Positions 54,901 through 64,000 of a stretch of DNA of 64,000 nt are shown piece by piece. Location: positions 2,790,001 through 2,854,000 of the forward strand of contig OZ176054.1 of the NCBI GenBank assembly GCA_964247055.1, written 5' to 3'. The notes beneath the pieces were generated by a model. The model was given only the letters and a program-made list of their open reading frames with translations, did no database searches and was not told where the DNA came from. Numbering within the stretch: the stretch's first letter is position 1; each line of letters opens with the position of its first letter. This stretch comes from Paragordius varius (taxonomy: Eukaryota > Nematomorpha). Position numbers and translations under genes: made by a program.

Positions 54901-55165
54901 TTTTCATATTGTATAAAACAGCATATTAATTAAACATTTTTTATCTATATTTTAACAAATTTTGTATGGACAAATACAAGCGTTAAAAAAACATTTATTA
55001 TGTATTTTTATAATTTTTTAATTATAAGAAAACGAACAATCTATTCTTTTCAAACAATTATATTGACTTATATTTCTTATTTTAATACATATCAATAGAT
55101 TATTATTTTAACTTTTCCAAACAACTTTTTTTGCATTCAGATATCCATTAAACACTATATAAAAA

Positions 55166-58100
55166 ATGGGTAATATGTCCAACATTCCTCCGATCATTAA
55201 ATTCATTCGTAATAAACATTATAATTTACAAATATATCAAAATCATTCCAGGCTTAGGTATTGGTCTACGCTTATTCTCATAATTTTGGCATCGTATATG
55301 AGCTTAGTTTTTGTATTTACTTATTCTAACGTATATTTGTTAAATTATTCAACTTTTACACCACCACCAACATCTATTGGCAATTCAAAAAAAATTGATG
55401 ATGACACACCTTTAAAGGGCCCTTCCAGTTCGTATGGGTTAACATACACTAACCAAGACCATGTTGTCGATAATACATATCATTATCGATTTTTACGTTG
55501 GAAAAATGTTCTTTGGCCCAAAAATCTTAGTACCAATGATAAAAGCGGACACGAGAATATAGAACAAACCGTGTTAGTTTCAGAAAAAGTGTCACATAAA
55601 AGCACACAAAAATTGAATGATTATATTGAAAATACAACTGATGATAATAATATTATGACTTCATCTTCCCTTAAATCTATGCGACTTTCTGAATCAGGTT
55701 TGGACTCAAAATTATTTTTTGAATTAAACACCATAGACCTAAGAAAATCAGAGAAACGAGACAAATCATTACTTAAAGTGGATGATGTTCAATTACTTGC
55801 ATCTTTATTGCAATATTTAAACAATGCATCACTCAAAAAAGTAAATTTGAAACATGAAAATAAAAATAAGTCTAATAAATCCAATCCAATCACATGGGTA
55901 AGATTCCCAAATCATTCAAATAAAAATCTAAAAAATTTGTCCACAAAATTGTCGCTATGGCCGGAAGACAATCCTACCATTGATAGGATCGAAGATCAGT
56001 TAAAAATTCTGCCTCAAGATATCGGTTTAACAGAATCTCAAGCTAATCAATGTCTAAATTTAAACAAATTAAAATGGTATCTCTATAGTGTTTTAAATTT
56101 AGATTGTTTAAAGCACATATGTAGAATTTTTATTATATTTTATACTCAAAATTTAAATGACCAAAACAAATTCCATAAAAAAAACTTTAAATTCTCCCAT
56201 AATTATAAATTTAATTGTTCTTTTGAGTACATTATTGTACTTGTTTCTTATAGTTAATACAAAATATAAATCATAATATGCGAAAAATAATGAAAAAGAT
56301 TTTGACTATAAAGTTTTTGAGGTAATGTACCCCAAGACAGGACTATTTAAATACCTTAAAAAAATATTATTAGCCTAGCCAAATTTAAAGATGCTTTCTT
56401 TAGCCATTTAGGGGCATGATATTTTTAAAAATTGTAAAATTAAAAAAAATCCTAAATTCAAACATATTCCTCGCCATTTTTTATTTCGCTAATACAAGAG
56501 GTAAAATGTATATTCTACTATAAAAATATTAATATTTATTTAAAGCTTCCTGGACTACAGAAGTTAAAAAAGTGTATAAAATTTATGATTTTTTTATCTT
56601 ATACGGGAAAAGTGGCTTTGATAATTAAATTTAACCAAAACAACTTTCGAAATAGTAGTTTCTTTACTATGGGTAGAAACACCCCAAAATGTCATCGCGT
56701 ACAAAAACATGAAATTTTGATGCGAAGTGTTAAAGGTGTATAAATACCAGAAAAAAGTTATTTTAATTTTTCTTCTATTAGTCAAAATCAAAAATCGCAT
56801 TTCATCGTACATTATAGGCCAAATAAATTAAATACATCTGGCGTTAAATTTGAACCATAAAAACTTGTTAATTAAGGATTTAAGTTTTTATTATAAATAT
56901 ATTGTTTAATTGCAAGATACTAAAGAAAGAAATCATATTGTTGTTGATAAATTTCTTCATAATGAAATATTTTTTACCATTTTTTTGCTATTAAATGAGG
57001 GGCTATAAAAAAACTTAGAAAAGGGTTCCTTTTCTTTTTAATATTTATATTTTTTCGCGATAATATATTACTCTAAGTGTAAGTTTTTATCGGACCCATG
57101 GTGAATGCCACTTGTTGCCTGGCAATATATTCTGTGAAATTATTAGCCTTTAGTTTTGTAGCACATTTAATTTATTTGCTAAAGGAATATAACCAATTTT
57201 ATCTTATTGACTTTCAGTTTTACGTTCGTTTTAGGTTTGGGTCACATCACATAGGTTCAACAAAGGGTCATGCTCAACCAAAATTGATACATGTTGAAAC
57301 TGGTCTAAAATCTACGTGGTCAACCATTGATTATGGATGTGGTTATTTCCATCAAGCTAATTGCTCATTTCGAAACTGCTACCTAACAGATTGGAATGAT
57401 GCCAAGTTACAAAAAACTTTGGGGAAAACAAAAAAAATATTCACCATGCTCGATCGATTTAGAAGGAGCGGCAAATACCTGAATACATGGGCCGATTTGG
57501 CTCTGTGGAGACATGCATCCGTTTTTAAACGCTTAGTTTTGGAGAGAAATGCCCTATCCAGATCTAAGAACGGTTTTGATCAGATATGGGTATGGCATTC
57601 GTTGGAAAGTCCCCCAAACATGCCTTTAACGCCCGCAGGTGAGTACTCCTACAATTGGACAGCCACCTACAAGCTCGACTCAGATTTAGTTACGCCTTAT
57701 GCCAAATACAAGGCCCCTAAATCTATGGACCCATTGCTAACTCAGTATCGTAGACTAAAACCTCAAGAGATTGAAATGGTGATTGATAATTTCAAAACAA
57801 AATATAATGTTAGCGCATTGGGATTTAATTTTAATTTGAGTAATACTACCAACAATTATTCATCTTGGACTATACCACACACTATCATGGAATTTTTGAA
57901 GAAAAAACAAAAGGTACTAACGAATCCCAGAGTAATAAACTATGTTCTTGCAAATTTAATTGAGTCAAAACATAAAATGGTAGCTTGGTTTGTCTCAAAC
58001 TGTAATTTAAATGAACGCATGAAATATGCTCAAGATCTGATGAATTATATACCAATAGATGTTTATGGCACATGTGGTCCCTTAAACTGCCCAATTACCG

Positions 58101-58900
58101 GTGATAATCAATGTGGGAAAATGTTGAAGCAGGACTACAAATTTTATTTGTCATTTGAGAATTCTCAATTTCCCCATTACATAACGGAAAAATTTTTCGA
58201 AAACGGACTCAGGTTTAATTTTATACACAAGAATCTTATATTTTATCCCACTCTTGAATTATTATTAATTATAACAACATTTAATGTGTTTACAGAAACG
58301 ATCTTATTCCGATTGTGTTAGGCGCACGGCCAAACGATTACCGAAAGGTCGGGCCACCTCATTCATTCATACACGTGGATGAATTTGAAAGTCCTGCACA
58401 TTTAAGTCTCTTCCTTTATATTTTGGATGCTAATCCTATTTTATATGCTACTTATTTGGGTTGGAAATATTTGGGGCTGTATGATGAAAAATCTACCGTA
58501 CAATTGTTTGGTACGTTATTGTGATGTTTAAAATGCATATAATTTTTGATTTAAAAAATCGACTGCAAATAGTCACAAAAACCTATTTGTAATTTACACT
58601 TTAATTTAAATAAAAAAAACTTTTTAACACTTAAATAAATATTTTGCTAAAGTAAAATTAACTTTAATCGGTTATCCATTATTATTGACCTACAGTGATA
58701 AGCTTAATATGATAACTTAATCTCTAGAAAAATGGAAAGAGTCACCAAAACAAGACGTTATCGATGGTGAAAAATTGTATCAAAGTCAATTCATAGATAC
58801 CAAATTTTGGTGCCGTGTTTGTGCAATGTTAAATGTGGCCCATTATCAATCAATGCATCGAACGTATCCCCACTTAGATGTATGGTGGAACGAAACCTAA
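55166..58900 (+). CDS. Golgi alpha-1,3-fucosyltransferase, GT10, FucTA-like
   Basis: This is a type II membrane enzyme that transfers fucose from GDP-fucose; closest by eye to the insect core alpha-1,3-fucosyltransferase FucTA, acting on N-glycans in the Golgi. Four exons join in phase: 55166-56076, 57235-58212, 58296-58510, 58728-58900; about 758 aa. A short cytosolic tail precedes one membrane anchor (about 33-59). A long, asparagine-, serine- and lysine-rich stem follows, to WPEDNPTIDRIEDQL (265-279). Then come NWTATY (about 443), AWFVSNC (about 555), YGTCG, DYKFYLSFENS, the donor-binding YITEKFFENGL (619-629) running across the splice into RNDLIPIVLGARP, HVDEF, and FWCRVC (cysteines 730, 733). 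It is longer than insect FucTA (about 500 aa) because of the stem and a region of about 80 residues before AWFVSNC. AATAAA lies at 59110. Exact acceptor specificity is not readable from sequence. Confidence 0.92.
56305..56729 (+). mobile_element. TTAA MITE, family 2, in the fucosyltransferase intron
   Basis: The right end is ACACCCCAAAATGTC...GCGAAGTG followed by TTAA (56730-56733). Interior blocks (CGCCATTTTTTATTTCG, GGTAAAATGTATATTC, TAGTAGTTTC) parallel the copy at 60089-60497. The left end is worn; GTACCCCAAGAC near 56327 probably marks it. Confidence 0.6.
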
Positions 58901-60088
58901 TGTTTTAATCAATTGGTTTTAAAAGTGTTTATGCGTGTCGGCATGGTTGGACAAGATTGACAACACAGAATGAATCTCTTTCAAAAAAGTTGAAAGGGTT
59001 TCAAAAGTCATTAGCTAATAAAATTTCTGAATCCGAGTGAAAAAAAACATTTCTCAGGAATGCGTGCGTTTAAAATTACAAATTTTCCAATTAATCCTTG
59101 TTTATGTGCAATAAAAAAGGGGGAGTGGAATCTGCCTACCATTTTATCACATGTCTCATGCTAAAAAAAATACTCATTTATGGTATGTACGAATTTTCTA
59201 AAATTTTATGTATTTACAAATCAATACGCTTCTTCCCGTTGAGTACCTAGTCTTACCAAAAATAATTCTTTTATTTTAAATACTAAATGATTTAACATTC
59301 CATATATAGAGAGCAATCATTAATTATGTATATAATATATAGATTATGTTATGAATAAATAATTTATTTTATATTATCACAAGAAATATGATATATGTTA
59401 TCTGTTAGGCTAACTCCCCGAATTTCTGCAGCAGTAATATTCTAAAATTGTTATATAAATTTTAAAATTTCTTAAAAACTCATTATATGTAACAAAATTA
59501 ACTAAAATTTGTGGGATTAAAACTAGATAATTTTGATAAAATTAATATTAGAGATTTTGATACTTGCAAATAATTTTTGGAATCCGGTTTTGAAAGCCCT
59601 ATCATACCGATAGTATATGAAAAAATTGTAAGTAAGACTGAAACTGTAAAAAAAGGTTAAAATCTTTTGCACCACTATATTATTGTACAGGAACGATACC
59701 CGGCTATCCGTTAGCGACTATATATATATTTATATATAAGTTTTTATGAATTAAACAGCCATATTATTGGTTATATGAATCCTTCTTTAATTGGGTAATA
59801 GTGAGAAAAAATTTGATATTTTCCAGCAAGTATAGATCTTAGCAAGAAAAATGAAAAAAAACATACTTGCTGAATAACATTTTCTCTCTATTAATCAATT
59901 TAAAGACCCATGTAACCCATAAAATTTCATTCAAATTTTTACTGCTTTAATCTCAATATAGTAACGTGTGAGCTATTTTAGGCCACATCTGTATTTTAAA
60001 TGGCTAAAATGGTATTTAAATTTTCATGTCTGTTCCCATGTATTAAATTTATATTTTAATTGTGGAGAAAAATACATTATTTAGTTAA

Positions 60089-60497
60089 GACTCCATTACT
60101 TTTGGGGTAATCCCAGAGCAATTTGTAATTTGAATATCTTAAAAAGTATTTAAACTATGGCCTAATTTGTTTTGCCCCCATTTTTTTCTATATTTTCTTA
60201 AAATAATAGTTAATACAACAGGCAAATAAATGTATATTATGGATAAAAATGTAAATAATTAACTTTAAAAAGTCTGGCTACATTTTATATTTTGATTTTA
60301 ATTTTAGCTGTTTGTTCAATCTATTTTGGAGGTATCCCAATTTTAGACTCTATAAAATAAGTATATAAAGTTTTTTATCTAATATAGAGCAATAAATTTT
60401 AACTTAAATAGCTTTCAAAACTGTAGTTTACAAAATTGAGCTCTGTGAAATAAAACTACCCCAAAAGGTACTAGGACAAATTAAAGGAAATGAAGTG
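60089..60497 (+). mobile_element. TTAA MITE, family 2
   Basis: The 409-bp element is flanked by TTAA at 60085-60088 and 60498-60501. The left end is GACTCCATTACTTTTGGGGT; the right end reversed is CACTTCATTTCC...CCTTTTGGGGT. It has no coding capacity. It shares the CACTTC terminus, GGGGTA subterminal motif and TTAA target with family 1 but has an unrelated interior. Confidence 0.8.
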
Positions 60498-60539
60498 TTA
60501 AATATGTAACTCTAATATATCCAAAAAACACCAACAAAT

Positions 60540-60655
60540 TATTGAATAAAATAAACAAAGTAATGTAAGAAAGGAAAAAGTTGTTAATTTAACATTTTGT
60601 TGTTCTTTCCATACACTACTGTGTTGCAAATTACTCTACTATAGTGTGGAATAAA
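60540..60655. repeat. Dispersed repeat, family D, copy 3
   Basis: It shares AAATAAACAAAGTAATG, AGGAAAAAGTTGTTAAT and TTTCCATACACT with 13425-13585. Confidence 0.6.
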
Positions 60656-60715
60656 CTAATTTTATACATAACAACACACACATGTAAATTAAATACCTTT
60701 AGCCATTTAAAATAC

Positions 60716-63595
60716 AGATGATATGGCCTGTATAATAATAGCTCCCATCATTACTGTAAAAGCAAAAATAATTTATACGTACGTACACTATGGACATGGA
60801 GTGCAAAATATGGGAGCCATGAGGCCAAATATAAAACTGTTATGAGTATGAGTGTTTTATAGACTCGTTTCTTATTTATTTGGCTGGTGTGCAATGGGGT
60901 GCTGCTAGTTCCTATACCAGTCCTTACATTGCTGCTCGTCACAATGGGGACGGCGAGTAGGCCCTTGGGATTGTTATCTGTATAATTGGTTGTCATATCC
61001 CTTTCAAGGTCTATTCCACTTTTGACTACATTATTCTCGGCATAATCCTGGGTTTTTGCGTCAATTTTAACAGATTTAGTAGGCTTTGAGAGTTTCGGAT
61101 CGGATGGGTCATTTGCTAAATATTTATTATGAAACAGCGCATATATAATAAAACAGATTATTTTACATATAGTTTTGTTGGTTCCGATTTAGTTTTTTTA
61201 GGTTAAATGGTACTAATTTTGGTTTAATTTTTAAATTATATATTTATCCGAATTTTTTATGGAATGTAAATAACCTGCAGATAAATCATATACATAACCA
61301 CAAAAAATTTTGTTGTAATCCATTTTTCTCTGAAGAATATACCAGATTATTAAAATATATTTAATTATACTTCAAAAATAAAAATATAATAATATGACAA
61401 TAAGTAACCATTGTTTTATTCTATCATCCAAAAAATTCATAAAATTAATATTTTAGCAACACAACCGTGGTTGATTAAAGAGATTGTCACCATTTTTTTA
61501 GCAATCTAAAAAAATGTCCATGATTTCAGTTCCAATCAAGCATATATTTAACTAAAATAATGGAGAGGAAATCAAAATATATGCGGAAGCATTAAATTTT
61601 GAACATTCTATAATTTTAAATATCAATGCATTATAAAAGTATCACATCGAAAATTGTAAAAAATAATGTAATTTTAAATATATTAAATCCCGGATGTCTC
61701 GTTTGATCTAATTAAATGCTTTTGACCCTGCACAGCTAAATAATATTTTTAAAACATTATTTTGGCTTTTGACCCAACTTGTTAGAGAAAAGAACAATTT
61801 CTAATACGCCAAAATGTAAGTTCTGATTGAAACAATTTACTATTGCTAAAAGTTTAATGCTTACATAATATATATTACCTGTAGTATTTCGGTCAACCGC
61901 TCCATTTGGAGGTTGATTAATAGATACATCACGTAGATTGGATGTTTTAAAACCGGTAAACATCTTTGAATTATTGAAGGATGAGACAACATTTTGCGAC
62001 ATTTTGTTTGATGTGTGCTGGGAACCACCTTCAGCCGATGAATGCGGTGAGGGATGGGACTTATTTTTGTGCCAAATGTAATAACCCAGTACGGAATAAT
62101 TTGTAATTATAATCACAGTCGGCAAAAGAAAAACAGCCATCAAAAGAAATAAACTGTAAACCTGTGTTTAAAATAAAGCAAAATTAAAAATTATCAAAAA
62201 ACAAAACATATAAAATATCTCTATATTAACTTGCCCTAATAGCGTGTCGACTAACAGTGTACGTACAATCTATCACCATTTCTACGTTATCCAAATACCA
62301 CTTATTGAGATTCAGTTCATCCCAGTAACCAATGTAATCAAATAAGTGCTCCGGTTTTGTTACATTGAAGCTAAATGCTTTGGGCACAATATGATCCCAA
62401 CGAACTAAGGTTTTAGCCCTAAAAAAGTGCATGGAGACGTGCTCATCTCTCAGATGCTGTAGAAATCTCAATCTATTCCTCCGACACAAAAAATATTTTT
62501 CACTGTTCCACACCTTAAGATACTGCAAATGTTTTATCATTTTGAAAGCTAGCTCTTCGGGATCTAAATACGTTTTGTTTTGTAACAAATCGTGCGGGAC
62601 TAAACTTTCATTGCTTTCCAAATGTTGGGCATAAAGTTGACTTAAAACATCATGACACCTACTTCGGACACTATAATAGTTTTGGAAGTATTGCCAACTC
62701 CTGTGTGCATTGTTGAGTGTTTGATATCCTTCATAATTAAACAAGACATAGATAACATCGTAAAACCAGAGATTGGGTGATGAGATGGCAAAACCAATCA
62801 ACCAACATGCCGCAGAGACAATGTAACTTATTTTTAAATCTCGATTGATTGCAGCATTTCTCATACTTCCTGAGAGTGTACCTCCTGATGTTTGACTTCT
62901 CACCACGGTTTTGTATAATCGATCGATCGATATCACGAGAATAAATAAGATTTGGACGGAGGTGAAGAATTTTATAAGGGTATTACTCAATTTACAATGT
63001 ATTGAGCCTAAACAACATATATGTGAAAATATGTTATACTTGAATAAAATTAATGAATATTAGAGTGTGAGAATAAAATATATAATTTTGTTTCCTGAGA
63101 AAAATACTTATTTTATGATAAGCTAAAGATAAAATATCATATATAACAAATGCAAAAATAGCTAAAAAATATAGCATAGCTTAACCGGGCTTCGGACAAA
63201 TCTTAATAAGAACCGTTCACGTTACATTTATTCGTTATAGGATCCGTATATATTTAACCAACCTTCATTAGAAACAAATCTTTATTCAAATAACCTTTTT
63301 CTTTTAAATTAGAATTCTGTAAACCCTTGAAACTTTTAAAACAAAGTTAATAAAATGATACTTTACCTCTTATATAATTGGTTAATTGGGTAAAATCATA
63401 CAGTATCATGGGTATAATAATGGCTCCAGTTAGTATCATACAAAGGGCCACATTGGCTATGTAGACATAGGCCGAATTTCTGAAGCTCCGTTTATTTGTC
63501 CAAAATACGATTAGAATGATACAATTTAATATGGTTCCCACAATAATTATACATGAAATTATTATAATGAATGGTAAGTTATCAGGGTATCGCAT
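60716..63595 (-). CDS. Class A (rhodopsin-like) GPCR with a giant second extracellular loop; 3' end unresolved
   Basis: Five exons join in phase on the minus strand: 63595-63367, 63007-62235, 62161-61879, 61115-60783, 60753-60716 (about 552 aa, no stop reached). Seen in order: TM1 (about 7-30), TM2 with a NVALCMILTGA core, the TM3 cysteine C81 (IHCKLSN), a DRL variant of the DRY motif (105-107), and TM4 ending near 157. ECL2 of about 175 residues contains C324, the likely partner of C81. TM5 starts at 335 (YSLFLLMAVFLLP), ICL3 is long and serine-rich (about 165 residues), TM6 carries SWLPYF in place of CWxP, and TM7 is partial (MMGAIIIQAISS). The intron after 62235 has a GC donor (AGG|GCAAGT), supported by phase. 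The extracellular N-terminus is only about six residues, and TAA lies in frame just before the ATG. Ligand unknown; no peptide- or amine-specific signature is decisive. Confidence 0.82.
62162..62234 (-). other. GC-AG intron in the GPCR gene
   Basis: The donor is AGG|GCAAGT and the acceptor AACACAG. It is the only splice among about 60 in this window that lacks a GT donor. It matches the known GC-AG consensus and is required to join the ECL2 end (SRHAIR) to TM5 (VYSLFLL) in phase. Confidence 0.8.
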
Positions 63596-64000
63596 TTAGC
63601 ATTTAAAAATCTCCCCTTTTTATCAGTCAATGTTTTTATTTTATAATTTACAATAATATATTTTGGGAATTATTTAAGGTTCTGTTAAAAAAAAACACAT
63701 AAATAATGCATGATACAAGTATATACGGTTATACCTTGACATCTCAACCGCCAAAATCCTCTTTTATTTTTTGAGAAAATTCAAAAAAAATTAAATTAAT
63801 GCTAATTTTTAAAGTATTTATATATTTATTTTTCGAAGAAATCAATAAATTTTATTGTACAAATAGTGTTCACCCCTATTAAATTAAAATAATGAGACGC
63901 CGATATTGTCTTCTTTGTTAATACAATGACATATACTTAACACCCAATATTTTATTCCCACATGAATTAAAAATATTATTTTAATTTCCCTTGTAGTGTA
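63596..64000. other. Upstream flank of the GPCR gene
   Basis: AT-rich, non-coding; it should include the 5' untranslated region or an upstream intron. Nothing further is recognisable. Confidence 0.5.

Larger units (their letters stand above)
48276..55165. other. Intergenic region between OGDH and the fucosyltransferase gene (divergent pair)
   Basis: The first half (48.4-51.9 kb) is a cluster of family-1 TTAA MITEs. The second half (about 51.9-55.16 kb) is AT-rich with no recognisable repeat or coding exon. Promoters of both flanking genes must lie here or near their first exons, but no clear core element can be picked out of such AT-rich DNA. Confidence 0.6.
58901..60715. other. Region between the convergent fucosyltransferase and GPCR genes
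   Basis: It contains the fucosyltransferase polyadenylation signal (59110), a family-2 TTAA MITE and a family-D repeat. The last coding exon or exons of the GPCR should lie here on the minus strand, but I could not identify an NPxxY-bearing exon with confidence. Confidence 0.5.

Noticed and set aside
58970-59165. Minus-strand frames near 59.0-59.2 kb as the missing last GPCR exon
   Set aside because: No NPxxY motif in any frame that also fits the splice phase after TM7; kept unresolved.
59511-59540. Minus-strand TTTTAATCCCACAAATTTT as an NPxxF-bearing TM7 exon
   Set aside because: The phase is wrong relative to the preceding exon, and a stop follows within a few codons.
59824-59876. Small hairpin CAGCAAGTAT...ATACTTGCTG
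   Set aside because: A stem of about 10 bp with a long A-rich loop; no terminator, tRNA or element context.

Overview
The window is very AT-rich (about three quarters A+T by eye) nuclear DNA from an invertebrate metazoan. Genes are split into many short exons with GT-AG introns, use the standard genetic code, and sit among DNA transposons, MITEs and LINE remnants. I cannot name the species: the proteins are clearly animal, but no lineage-specific marker settles the phylum.

Layout. (1) 61-6929, plus strand: the last five exons of an RCC1-repeat protein most like RCCD1; its first visible intron (211-4961) holds a TA-flanked palindromic MITE, a TTAA-flanked MITE and two head-to-head RTE-type LINE fragments. 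(2) 6930-10417: non-coding, with one short hAT-type element. (3) 10418-27061, plus strand: a complete DDX46/PRP5 DEAD-box splicing helicase gene reconstructed as 28 exons (about 1214 aa), with a 1.16-kb perfect-looking foldback element, several MITEs, and two decayed copies of its Walker-A exon inside its introns. (4) 27702-28094, minus strand: intronless POLR3K (RNA polymerase III subunit RPC10/C11), convergent with DDX46. (5) 28.2-32.0 kb: a foldback element and a 1.9-kb degenerate hAT transposon with an 8-bp target duplication. (6) 32876-48275, minus strand: a complete 24-exon 2-oxoglutarate dehydrogenase E1 gene (about 1035 aa). (7) 48.4-51.9 kb: a cluster of TTAA-flanked MITEs, one nested in another. 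(8) 55166-58900, plus strand: a four-exon Golgi alpha-1,3-fucosyltransferase (GT10, FucTA-like). (9) 60716-63595, minus strand: five exons of a rhodopsin-class GPCR with a giant second extracellular loop.

The genes do not form a pathway: they are RCC1-repeat, spliceosomal, Pol III, TCA-cycle, N-glycan and receptor genes that happen to be neighbours. All exon joins listed were checked by reading phase across every splice junction.

The best leads are: two TTAA-flanked MITE families with shared CACTTC ends and internal GGGGTA hairpins, proven by a nested insertion; candidate introns of only 21-26 nt; decayed exon copies lying in introns of two neighbouring genes; a lineage-specific insert in the DDX46 helicase core; and the GPCR with a loop of about 175 residues. 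I found no CRISPR array, no prokaryotic operon, no tRNA or rRNA gene, and no retrovirus-like element.
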